Below are positions 26,223 to 33,906 of a DNA stretch of 64,000 nt, one piece after another (within the stretch, counting starts at the first letter, position 1; every line of letters starts with the position of its first letter). The notes under the pieces were generated by a model. The model had not been told where the DNA came from. It was given only the letters and a program-made list of their open reading frames with translations, and did not search any database. This DNA is from Burkholderiales bacterium. Lineage in GTDB: Bacteria; Pseudomonadota; Gammaproteobacteria; Burkholderiales; Burkholderiaceae_C. The stretch is taken from contig JACRAY010000022.1 of assembly GCA_016213325.1 (NCBI GenBank), forward strand, positions 1-64,000, written 5' to 3'. The position numbers were made by a program, and so were the translations under genes.

Positions 26223-27902
26223 ATGCAACTCAGTATCGGCATGCCCCAACTCGCCGCAGCAGTTTCCGCCATCCTTCTTGCGGGTTGCGGCGGAAGCGCG
26301 GATCCAACTGCGGGCAACGCCTCGTCAGTGACTCGTCCGATGGCGATGATGAGCATCCCCACGGTGGATCCGGCGCTCGCCTGTGCAGGGTTGATTGGCC
26401 AAACCATCCAGCCCAGTGAGATCGGGTTGCCGACTTCGGGTGGCAGCGTGCTGGCGGCCACCCTGGTGCTGGGAACGCCCGAGTACTGCCTGGTGACTGG
26501 CGTGATTCGACCCGTCGATCCCCTGGCTCAAGACATCACGTTCCAAGTCGACTTGCCCACGCATTGGAACAGCAAAGGCGTTCAGTTCGGGGGAGGAGGC
26601 TTCGATGGAAGCTTGTTCTTCACCAACGCCAACGGAAACGTGTACAACCAGAGTTCCAACGTACCGACGCCTCTGGCGCGCGGGTACGTGACCTTCAGTT
26701 CGGACGGCGGCCACGCTGGCGAACCCCTTGTCACTGCAGCAAGCGCGTCCTTTGCCTTGAATGAAGAAATGCTGCGCAATTACGGAGGGGATGCGATCAA
26801 GAAAGTTCGCGATGTCGCGAACGCCCTGACGAAGTTCCGATACGGAAAAGCACTGGGTGCGACCTATTTCATCGGTGGGTCCAAAGGAGGGCAGGAGGCG
26901 CTGGTGGCCGCGCAATGGTGGCCCCAGGACTATGCCGGTGTGGTGGCGACTCATCCTGCATGGTCCTTCGTCAATGCATTTTCGGCTGCAATGCGATTCA
27001 CGCAGGTTATCCTGTCTCCGGGCGGATGGCTGAACTCAAACAAGCAGCAGCTTGTGAACCAATCCGTGGTCGCAGCCTGCGACGCACTCGATGGTGTCTC
27101 TGATGGCGTCATCAGCAACCCGAACGCGTGTCGGTTCGACCCTGTGGTTCTTCGCTGCCCGGACGGGATTGATAGCGGCGATACTTGCCTCTCTGATGTC
27201 CAAGCTGAAACGGTCCGTACGATTGCTGCGCCCTTCCTGCCGGCATATAGCGTGAAGAACGGCGTTCAGGGCTATGCGGGATGGCCCGTGCTCTCAGGGG
27301 CACCGCTCGGAATTGTCCAATTTGGCGCGACGAATCAATCTTCGCCCAATCCGACGTTTGGGGCGCAATCGTTGCTCGACCCGCTGGTGAGTGGGTTCGT
27401 CAAATATTTCGTTGCACAGAATGCGCTGTATGACCAATTGCAGTACGACACGATAACAGGGAGCGGCTACGTGGACCGGCTCTCGAAGCTGTCGGACTGG
27501 TTGGATGCATCTGATTCCATGGCCCCCTTCTTCAAACAAGGCGGCAAGTTGATCCTTGTCCATGGGACGGCCGATGACACCGTCAGTCCGCAAGGTTCAG
27601 TTGAACTCTTCAACCGCATCAAGAAAGACGTGGGACCCCCGGTCGCCCGTGACTCTATGAGGTTCTACATGATCCCCGGCTTTGCGCACATCAGTAGTGT
27701 GTTCACCCTGAGTTGGGATCCGCTTACGGCTATCGAGCGTTGGGCTGAGCACAGCACTCCACCCGCGGGTTTGATCGCGACAGACGCGGGCAACAATGGC
27801 AGGACTCGACCGATGTGCGAGTACGGCACGTATCCGCACTACGACGGTGTTGGGGATGTCAACTCGGCGGCGAGTTTCCCTTGCGTCGCTTCGCCGAAGT
27901 AG
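26223..27902 (+). CDS. Tannase/feruloyl esterase family lipoprotein with altered cysteine pair
   Basis: A 559-residue tannase-family esterase with a lipoprotein signal (lipobox LAGC at about 18-21, then GGSADP). The triad is intact: Ser220 in GGSKGG, Asp near 450 in HGTADDT, His near 489 in GFAHISS. Both cysteines of the family's CS-D-HC motif are missing: the residue before Ser is Gly and the one after His is Ile. A clear ribosome-binding site (AAGGAGACAAGCA) precedes the ATG. It follows the Liv operon by 51 bases and may generate the substrate that the transporter imports. Confidence 0.82.
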   Translation: MQLSIGMPQLAAAVSAILLAGCGGSADPTAGNASSVTRPMAMMSIPTVDPALACAGLIGQTIQPSEIGLPTSGGSVLAATLVLGTPEYCLVTGVIRPVDPLAQDITFQVDLPTHWNSKGVQFGGGGFDGSLFFTNANGNVYNQSSNVPTPLARGYVTFSSDGGHAGEPLVTAASASFALNEEMLRNYGGDAIKKVRDVANALTKFRYGKALGATYFIGGSKGGQEALVAAQWWPQDYAGVVATHPAWSFVNAFSAAMRFTQVILSPGGWLNSNKQQLVNQSVVAACDALDGVSDGVISNPNACRFDPVVLRCPDGIDSGDTCLSDVQAETVRTIAAPFLPAYSVKNGVQGYAGWPVLSGAPLGIVQFGATNQSSPNPTFGAQSLLDPLVSGFVKYFVAQNALYDQLQYDTITGSGYVDRLSKLSDWLDASDSMAPFFKQGGKLILVHGTADDTVSPQGSVELFNRIKKDVGPPVARDSMRFYMIPGFAHISSVFTLSWDPLTAIERWAEHSTPPAGLIATDAGNNGRTRPMCEYGTYPHYDGVGDVNSAASFPCVASPK

Positions 27903-27998
27903 GCGCACGAAATCCATCGGCCGAAGCCCGCATGCGGTTCCGTGCGCCCGGCCGCAGGCGGCGTTGCAGGGGTGATGACGATTCGCACGAAAACCGAG

Positions 27999-28032
27999 GT
28001 CACCCCTTGACGGGTGACGGGTGACGGGTGAC
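27999..28032. repeat. Hairpin and 7-bp tandem repeat between convergent genes
   Basis: GTCACCC-N6-GGGTGAC forms a 7-bp stem at 27999-28018 and merges into a GACGGGT unit repeated three times at 28009-28029 and ending GAC. It lies between convergent genes. There is no T-run, so it is not a standard terminator, but it could still stop transcription from either side. Confidence 0.45.
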
Positions 28033-28061
28033 TGTCGTGAACGCAATCGGTCTGATGCCAG

Positions 28062-29000
28062 TCAGAAACGGGTTAGCTCCGCGCCTTTCAACCCCAGCAT
28101 CTCTCGGGCTACCGCGGGCGTGGCCACTTCCAATCCGTGGTCTTCCAACATGCGCTTCACCTTGGCGACCTGTTCGGCATTGGAGGAGGCGAGTCTACCC
28201 TTGCTGATGAAGAGCGAATCCTCCAATCCGACCCGCACATTCCCGCCCATCGTTGCTGCGGCCACGGCCAAATCCATCTGCGAGGCCCCCGCACCCAGGA
28301 CAGACCATCGATAGTTGTCTCCGAAGAGCCTGTCCGCGGTGCGCTTCATGAACACCAGGTTCTCCAGGTCTGCACCGATGCCGCCCAGGATGCCCAGGAC
28401 AAACTGGATGAAGACAGGCGCACGGAACATCCCGCTGTCGACGCAGAACTTGAGGTTGTAGAGATGGCCGACGTCATAGCATTCATGCTCGAATTTGACG
28501 CCCTCGCCATCTCCGAGCTCACGCGCGACCATCGCAATGTCGCGGAACGTATTGCGGAAGATGTAGTTGTCGGACTCCGCGAGGTACTCGCGCTCCCAAT
28601 CGAATTTCCAACTGTCGTATTTGGTTGCGAGTGGGTGCATTGAAAAGTTCATGCTTCCCATGTTGAGCGATGTCATCTCCGGCGACACGCGTTTGGCGGG
28701 CGCGATGCGTTCGGCGACCGTGTTGTGCAGGCTCCCACCCGTCGACAGGTTGATGACGGCATCTGTAGCGTTCTTGACCTGCGGCAAGAAGGCCATGAAG
28801 TGCTCCGGATCGATCGACACTGCGCCGTTCAAAGGATTGCGTGCATGCAAGTGGAGGATCGCGGCGCCTGCTTGCGCGGCCTCGATCGACTGACGCGCGA
28901 TGTCTTCTGGCTTGTAGGGCAACGCATCCGACATCGTCGGCGTGTGAATTGCGCCGGTGATGGCGCAGGTGATGATGACTTTGCGCGGAGGCTTTTTCAT
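28062..29000 (-). CDS. Beta-keto acid cleavage enzyme (BKACE, DUF849 family)
   Basis: A 312-residue zinc-dependent TIM-barrel enzyme of the 3-keto-5-aminohexanoate cleavage type. BKACEs condense a beta-keto acid with acetyl-CoA and release acetoacetate plus a new CoA ester. Zinc ligands are the HLH pair in AILHLHARNP near residues 42-44 and the Glu in VGLEDSLF near 230. The ATG at MKKPPRK is preferred over a TTG six codons upstream. Last gene of a minus-strand operon with two tautomerases and an MFS transporter. The natural substrate is not predictable from sequence. Confidence 0.88.
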   Translation of the reverse strand: MKKPPRKVIITCAITGAIHTPTMSDALPYKPEDIARQSIEAAQAGAAILHLHARNPLNGAVSIDPEHFMAFLPQVKNATDAVINLSTGGSLHNTVAERIAPAKRVSPEMTSLNMGSMNFSMHPLATKYDSWKFDWEREYLAESDNYIFRNTFRDIAMVARELGDGEGVKFEHECYDVGHLYNLKFCVDSGMFRAPVFIQFVLGILGGIGADLENLVFMKRTADRLFGDNYRWSVLGAGASQMDLAVAAATMGGNVRVGLEDSLFISKGRLASSNAEQVAKVKRMLEDHGLEVATPAVAREMLGLKGAELTRF

Positions 29001-29014
29001 GGCGAGACCGTGGC

Positions 29015-29428
29015 TCAAGAGGCCGTTCCGGTACCGATCAATTGCCTCATGTTCTCCAGTTCCCCCTCGGCTTCTGGGAGAAGCTCGCCATTCTCGAACG
29101 CTTGATAGCCGGGGATGTCCACCAGGAACATGATCACGTTGTCGATATGCTCACCGGTCGCGGAGCTCCACGCCTCGGCAAGCTTGACCAGCAGCTCACG
29201 TTTCAGGGCCTCCGGGCGGCGGCGGATGAGACCGACCATGCGGGTGCGGGTATCCGGCACGCCTCCGAGAAAGAGACCCTCTGCAGGAATCTCGACGAAG
29301 CCGCAGCTCACGAAATCGGCCGGGGCTCCCGTCGTCTTGCAGTGCGCCTGCGTGATCGCCTGTGCGATCTCCGCTTTCCTTCGGGCACTGGTGCTGTCGG
29401 CTGGAAGCGTGAATTGATAGAACGGCAT
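29015..29428 (-). CDS. Tautomerase superfamily protein, cis-CaaD-like
   Basis: A 137-residue protein of the cis-3-chloroacrylic acid dehalogenase branch. Numbering from Pro1 after Met removal, the catalytic Pro1, His28, the Arg cluster near 68-70 and Glu111 (equivalent to Glu114) are present; the Tyr103 position is Phe100. AGGAGAACACTC precedes the start; a longer frame has no such site. It lies between the BKACE and MFS genes, so it may tautomerise or hydrate an unsaturated acid that BKACE then cleaves. Confidence 0.82.
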   Translation of the reverse strand: MPFYQFTLPADSTSARRKAEIAQAITQAHCKTTGAPADFVSCGFVEIPAEGLFLGGVPDTRTRMVGLIRRRPEALKRELLVKLAEAWSSATGEHIDNVIMFLVDIPGYQAFENGELLPEAEGELENMRQLIGTGTAS

Positions 29429-29438
29429 GAGTGTTCTC

Positions 29439-30767
29439 CTACGCGGAAGTGAGAGATGAAGCCTTGGTGGCTTGCCGTGCCCGCGAGTCACTTCCGCGAG
29501 TTTCTTGACTCAGCGCGAGGCAAGCAAGCGAGATTGCGCAGAGCGCTGCTGTGTAGATTCCAACCGAGTAGGCGCCATATCCCTCGATCAGGTGCGACGC
29601 AATAATCGGTGTGAGAGCTCCCCCGAGGACCGTTCCGAAGTTGTACGCCAGCCCTGCGCCGGTGTAGCGAAATCGCGTTGCGAACAGCTCAGGCAAATAG
29701 GCGCCGAGCGGCCCATACGCCAGTCCGATGCCCGCCTGGAGGATGACTACTCCAAGCAGCAGCGGCAAGGCTCCGCCACCCCCGATCAGCGGGAAAAGCA
29801 GGAGTGCCCCAACCAGGCAGACAGCGTTGCCAATCGAAAGCACCTTCTTCCGCCCGGCGTGGTCGGACCATATGCCGCCCAGTACCGTCGTGAGCGCCAA
29901 CGACACGCCACCGGCCATCCCGATTGCCAACACCTCGGACTTCGAGAGCTGCAGCACCCGAGTTGCGTAGGTGGGGAGGTAGACGATGACGAAGTAGAAG
30001 AGTCCGAACACAGCGATCGTCACGCCGGTTGCCAGCACCACTTCCTTCGACTGTTGCTGAAAGAGGTCCGCGACGGGTAGCTTCCTGACCGCCGGCATCT
30101 TTTGTTGCGCCTCCTGGAAGGCTTTCGGCTCTTCGAGTGCCATGCGCGCCACGAAGCCGACGACGATCAGGACGGCGCTTGCAAGAAACGGGATTCGCCA
30201 GCCCCAAGCCACGAATTCTGCATCGCTCATCGTGAGTGAAGTCAGGAGAAATGTGGCACTCGAAAGCAGGAAGCCCAGCGCCGGCCCGAGTTGGGGATAT
30301 ATGCCGTAGTAGCCCCGACGGTGATCCGGCGCGGATTCAGCTGTCACCACAGTGGCACCTGCCCACTCGCCGCCCATCGCCAATCCCTGCACGCAGCGAA
30401 GTGCGACAAGCAGCACTGCTGCAAGCGGACCGACATCCTGCGCTGTTGGCAGCAGACCGATTCCCACCGTTGCGACGCCCATGAGGAGCAGCGTTGCTAT
30501 GAGTGTGTTCTTTCGCCCCAGGCGGTCCCCAAAGTGGCCGAACAGGATCGCTCCAAAGGGCCGAATGATGAAAGCCACCCCGAACGTAGCCAACGCGACC
30601 AGGGTTCCAGCGGCTGTCCCGAGAGCCGGGAAAAACACCTTGCTGAACACGAGCGCGGCTGCCGTGCCGAAGATCGTGAAGTCGTAGAACTCAATCACCG
30701 TACCGATCGCACTCGCAGCAGCGATGCGGCCCATGCGCGGCTGCGCCGCTTCCTTTTCGTTCGTCAT
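29439..30767 (-). CDS. MFS transporter, metabolite:H+ symporter (MHS) type
   Basis: A 442-residue inner-membrane transporter with about twelve hydrophobic segments. The MHS hallmarks are IGTVIEFYDFTIFG in helix 1 and FGHFGDRLGRKNTL in the loop between helices 2 and 3. MHS transporters import small organic acids such as shikimate, dicarboxylates or aromatic acids by proton symport. It lies between the two tautomerase genes with gaps of 10-12 bases, so it probably imports the acid that the operon degrades. Confidence 0.9.
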   Translation of the reverse strand: MTNEKEAAQPRMGRIAAASAIGTVIEFYDFTIFGTAAALVFSKVFFPALGTAAGTLVALATFGVAFIIRPFGAILFGHFGDRLGRKNTLIATLLLMGVATVGIGLLPTAQDVGPLAAVLLVALRCVQGLAMGGEWAGATVVTAESAPDHRRGYYGIYPQLGPALGFLLSSATFLLTSLTMSDAEFVAWGWRIPFLASAVLIVVGFVARMALEEPKAFQEAQQKMPAVRKLPVADLFQQQSKEVVLATGVTIAVFGLFYFVIVYLPTYATRVLQLSKSEVLAIGMAGGVSLALTTVLGGIWSDHAGRKKVLSIGNAVCLVGALLLFPLIGGGGALPLLLGVVILQAGIGLAYGPLGAYLPELFATRFRYTGAGLAYNFGTVLGGALTPIIASHLIEGYGAYSVGIYTAALCAISLACLALSQETRGSDSRARQATKASSLTSA

Positions 30768-30779
30768 GCTGGCTCCTAG

Positions 30780-31202
30780 CTAGCTAGTTTGGGTTTGAAG
30801 TGCAACGAGGTGGGGTGGTAGCGACTCTGCAAACTGGGCCTTGCCATTGCCGAGCGAAAAGTCCGCAGGTCCGACTTCGAGGAGGCTGACGAAGACGTCC
30901 GCGGGACGGACGTTTGCCCGCTCCTCAAGCAATGCGGCCATGCGCGTGTACAAGTTCTGCTTGACCTCGACCGTTCGCCCTTTCGCCAGAGTGATCTGGA
31001 CCACGAGGAAACCGGGCGATCGGCGGACGTCATAGAACGTCTCGTCAAAGATGAGCTCCTGGGATTCGTGCAGGTCGAACACCTGGAAGCGATCCTTTTC
31101 GGGGATTCCGATCGTTTCCACCATCGCTTGATGCACGGCGTCGCCGATCTGACGAAGCGAGGCGGTGGATGCGCGATTGAGTGAGATTCGCACGAGCGGC
31201 AT
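30780..31202 (-). CDS. Tautomerase_2 family protein
   Basis: A 140-residue tautomerase-fold protein with the expected N-terminal proline (MPLVRISL, Pro1 after Met removal) and the family segment DRFQVFDLHESQELIFDETF. AGGAGACGCCT precedes the ATG. First gene of the four-gene minus-strand operon, divergent from the GntR gene. Role: keto-enol or double-bond isomerisation of an unsaturated acid, by family knowledge only. Confidence 0.85.
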   Translation of the reverse strand: MPLVRISLNRASTASLRQIGDAVHQAMVETIGIPEKDRFQVFDLHESQELIFDETFYDVRRSPGFLVVQITLAKGRTVEVKQNLYTRMAALLEERANVRPADVFVSLLEVGPADFSLGNGKAQFAESLPPHLVALQTQTS

Positions 31203-31321
31203 AGGCGTCTCCTGATGAAGTAGTAGGCTGCATGATAGTTCGATTCTGTCAGACATACAAGAAAAAAATAGATTTTATTTAGATTGAGCATAATTCCAGA
31301 GAATCGTGTATCTTCTTGGTC
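31203..31321. promoter_or_regulatory. Divergent promoter region, tautomerase operon and GntR gene
   Basis: An AT-rich gap of 119 bases, with an A7 run near 31261-31267 and a small palindrome TGTC-A-GACA at 31247-31255. The position fits autoregulation by the divergent GntR protein. The individual promoters cannot be resolved. Confidence 0.45.
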
Positions 31322-32041
31322 ATGGCTGCAGTTTTATCCAGTGTTACGCCCGACGCGGGGTCCCTGACCCTTTCCACGTATCAGAAGCTACGCAGAGACG
31401 TCCTGAGTGGGTCCTTGGCGGCGAGCGAGAAGCTCAAGATTCACGATCTGGCGGGTCAACTCGGGGTGAGCCCAGGCGTCGTCAGGGAGGCCCTTTCCCG
31501 GCTCGCCTCGGAAAGACTCGTGATCGCCACTCCGCAGCGAGGCTTTCGCGTTGCCCCGGTTTCTGCCGAAGACGTTCACGACCTGACTGAAGCGCGCATC
31601 GACATCGAGATGGCCTGCCTCAGGCGTTCAATCGCGCGGGGAGACTTGGCATGGGAGGCCGGCATCGTCGCAGCGACCCACAGGCTGAACCGAACCCCGC
31701 ACGACGTCAACGAGGCGGAGGAGGAGTGGGCTCGCGCTCACGCCACGTTCCATGCAGCGCTCGTAGCTGCATGCGACAGCAGCTGGCTGCTCGCCATGCG
31801 CGAACAGCTCTACTATCAGGCCGAACGGTACCGCACCATCAATATCCGAGTCTCGGGGCATGTGCGTGACCTTCCCGGAGAACACGAGAAAATTGCCAGC
31901 GCGGTGCTCAAACGGGACCTTGACGGCGCGGGCGCCCTCCTGACTGAACACCTGCGTCTTACGGAGACGCTCACATTGAAATCCATCTCTGCCCAAGCCG
32001 ACCGGCGCCGTGCTGGCCTGGCGAGCGAAGCATCGCAGTGA
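31322..32041 (+). CDS. GntR-family transcriptional regulator (FCD domain)
   Basis: A 239-residue regulator: GntR winged helix-turn-helix at about 15-80 (QLGVSPGVVREALSRLASERLV) and an all-helical FCD effector domain after about 90, with metal/carboxylate-binding histidines expected in ATFHAALV and EHEKI. It probably senses an organic acid and represses the divergent tautomerase/MFS/BKACE operon. The ATG is preferred over the TTG two codons upstream. Confidence 0.92.
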   Translation: MAAVLSSVTPDAGSLTLSTYQKLRRDVLSGSLAASEKLKIHDLAGQLGVSPGVVREALSRLASERLVIATPQRGFRVAPVSAEDVHDLTEARIDIEMACLRRSIARGDLAWEAGIVAATHRLNRTPHDVNEAEEEWARAHATFHAALVAACDSSWLLAMREQLYYQAERYRTINIRVSGHVRDLPGEHEKIASAVLKRDLDGAGALLTEHLRLTETLTLKSISAQADRRRAGLASEASQ

Positions 32042-32134
32042 AGAATTCACTCGTGATCTTCGCCTCGCGGATGTACTTGACCCAGCGGTCGTACTCTTTG
32101 AGAAAGAAGTCTTGGTAGGCGGTGCGAGTCGCGT
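32037..32134 (-). pseudogene. C-terminal fragment of a Bug-family binding protein
   Basis: Directly after the TetR stop, the minus strand reads about 30 codons including FLKEYDRWVKYIREAKITSE, the characteristic last helix of Bug proteins (compare RQDYEYYRDLIKAANVRLD in the copy at 35534). The rest of the gene is missing and there is no start. It is a remnant left by deletion, overlapping the 3' end of the GntR gene by a few bases. Confidence 0.5.
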
Positions 32135-32779
32135 TTACCGCTTGCCAGTGACGGCCTGAAGGATCACATGCGACAAGACATCGACCGCCGTCTTGTCGTC
32201 GATGAGGCGCTCCGGGAAGTCTCCGCCCTTGGCGGTCCAGTTGTAGCAGGCGTACTCGATCATGGATGTGACGGCTGACGCAAGCAGTTCCGGGTCGAGA
32301 CCCGCCGCGCCGCCAGAAGCCTGTGCCCTGCGCACCATCGTCGCAAACGCGCGTATGCCCTTCTGGCGGATGTTGTGCCACGCACGGGCGAACTGCTGGT
32401 CCGTCATGGACATCTGGAATGCTGCTGTGGCAATGGGCCAGTCCTCGCGATAAATCCGCCAGAACGCCTGGAGCCGGTTGGCCAGATGACGCGCGATGTC
32501 TTCCCCAGGTGAAGGTGGGGCGCTGACCTGCTCCAGCAGCTTTGACTCAAAGTCGCCGAGAAGCTCGTGCAGCAACGCCTCCTTGCCGTCGAAGTACAGA
32601 TAGAACGCGGCAGGGGACTTGCCGGCGGCTCTCGTGATGTCGGCGATCCTCACTCGCGAGAACCCGTTCACGGCGATCGCGCGCCTTGCCCCCGCTTTGA
32701 TCGCCTCACGTGTCGCCGCGCCTCTCGTACTTGCCGAAGGCTCATCCCTTTCGATCAGAGGTAAATCTCCATTCATCAA
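32135..32779 (-). CDS. TetR-family transcriptional regulator, copy 1
   Basis: A 214-residue TetR protein: helix-turn-helix near residues 25-70 (VRIADITRAAGKSPAAFYLYF), then a ligand domain rich in identities with the TetR protein at 52364. Both share AFWRIYREDWPIATAAFQM-type, DQQFxRAW and CYNWTAKGGDFPxR segments. It is divergent from the hydrolase/BVMO unit, with two copies of a shared palindrome between them. Probably a repressor responding to an acyl-CoA or similar ligand. Confidence 0.92.
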   Translation of the reverse strand: MMNGDLPLIERDEPSASTRGAATREAIKAGARRAIAVNGFSRVRIADITRAAGKSPAAFYLYFDGKEALLHELLGDFESKLLEQVSAPPSPGEDIARHLANRLQAFWRIYREDWPIATAAFQMSMTDQQFARAWHNIRQKGIRAFATMVRRAQASGGAAGLDPELLASAVTSMIEYACYNWTAKGGDFPERLIDDKTAVDVLSHVILQAVTGKR

Positions 32780-32846
32780 TCAATTGTGCCTTGTGAATGC
32801 CAAATCTCAGAGGCGAGTATCCAGCAAATCGAGGGAAAACCCTAGG

Positions 32847-32884
32847 TAAATCGATATTTACTTCAAAACTAAATTGTGATTTAC
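32847..32884. promoter_or_regulatory. Two TRAAT-N4-ATTTAC operators (copies 1 and 2 of five)
   Basis: TAAAT-CGAT-ATTTAC at 32847-32861 and TAAAT-TGTG-ATTTAC at 32870-32884, 23 bases apart, each followed by TT(C/T)A. They lie between the divergent TetR and hydrolase genes. The same element recurs at 41446, 48932 and 53130. The likely ligand is the TetR pair at 32135 and 52364. Confidence 0.6.
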
Positions 32885-32897
32885 TTTAGTCATCGAT

Positions 32898-33890
32898 ATG
32901 ACTGCCATTGAACTGGATTCCCAACTCGCTCGCGCTTTCGCCCAAGCTGCGGAAAGCGAGCGAAAGCTTGGTCCTGCTGCCCCTGGCATTCAAGGTGCAC
33001 GAGAGCGCGCGAGCGTGGGTAGGTCGTACTGGAACGAGGGTGGGCCGACGATGCTGGAAACCAGCAGGCGTCTCATCCCTGGCCCATTGCGAGAAGTTCC
33101 GGTTGTGCTGTACCGCCCCACACCATCTCTCGCGCCCTCGCCTGTCTTCCTCTTCTTGCACGGCGGTGGATTCAAGATCGGCAATGAATGGTCCAACGAT
33201 CGTCAGATGCGCGAGATTGCTTCGGCGTGGGGCGGGGTGGTCATCAGCACAGACTATCTGCATGCTCCGGAACATGTCTTCCCTGCTGCGGTCGACGAGG
33301 TTGCTGCGGTGCTTCGTTGGCTGCACGACTACGGGGATGTATGGTCCCTGGACACCGAACGCATTGCGTTTGGTGGAGTGTCGGCAGGTGCCTCCATCGG
33401 ATTCGGCGCGGCCGTCAGGTTGGGACGCCCGCCATGGCTGCGGGCAGCAGTGGGAATCGTCGGCGCCTTCAGCTTCGATACGACATCAGATTCGATGCGG
33501 CAGTTCGGAGACAGCGAGCTGTTCCCGCAGTTGGGCTTGGTACAGCCCATGTTTGAAGACTACGTGCCGGACCCTGCCGAGCGAGACGATCCAAGCGCAG
33601 ACCTGACGCGCGCGAGTGCAGAAGTTTTCCCGATGACGTTCATCGCTGCAGCGGAGTACGACGTGTTCCGGGATGCATCTGCCGTCATGGCCGCGCGCCT
33701 GAAAGAGGCAGGTCGGCTGCATTCATTCAAGACCTATCCCCGCATGGCGCACCTGTTCTTCGGCTTCAGCCGCGAAGTCGAATGCGCCGCCAGGTGCGTG
33801 TCGGACGTCGCGCACTTTCTGGCGGAACGGCTGCCGGCGGTTTCCGCCGAGGTTTCCTCATCGCTGCCCAATCGCCCCATGCCCCAATGA
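32898..33890 (+). CDS. Alpha/beta hydrolase, hormone-sensitive-lipase (HSL) type
   Basis: A 330-residue esterase with the HSL oxyanion motif HGGG near residue 89-92, nucleophile in GGVSAGAS near 159, acid in AEYDVFRD and His in MAHLFFGF. It starts 13 bases downstream of the second operator and directly precedes a Baeyer-Villiger monooxygenase. The two probably act in sequence: the BVMO inserts oxygen into a ketone and the esterase opens the resulting ester or lactone. Confidence 0.88.
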   Translation: MTAIELDSQLARAFAQAAESERKLGPAAPGIQGARERASVGRSYWNEGGPTMLETSRRLIPGPLREVPVVLYRPTPSLAPSPVFLFLHGGGFKIGNEWSNDRQMREIASAWGGVVISTDYLHAPEHVFPAAVDEVAAVLRWLHDYGDVWSLDTERIAFGGVSAGASIGFGAAVRLGRPPWLRAAVGIVGAFSFDTTSDSMRQFGDSELFPQLGLVQPMFEDYVPDPAERDDPSADLTRASAEVFPMTFIAAAEYDVFRDASAVMAARLKEAGRLHSFKTYPRMAHLFFGFSREVECAARCVSDVAHFLAERLPAVSAEVSSSLPNRPMPQ

Positions 33891-33906
33891 ACCGAAAGAC
33901 CCAGGA

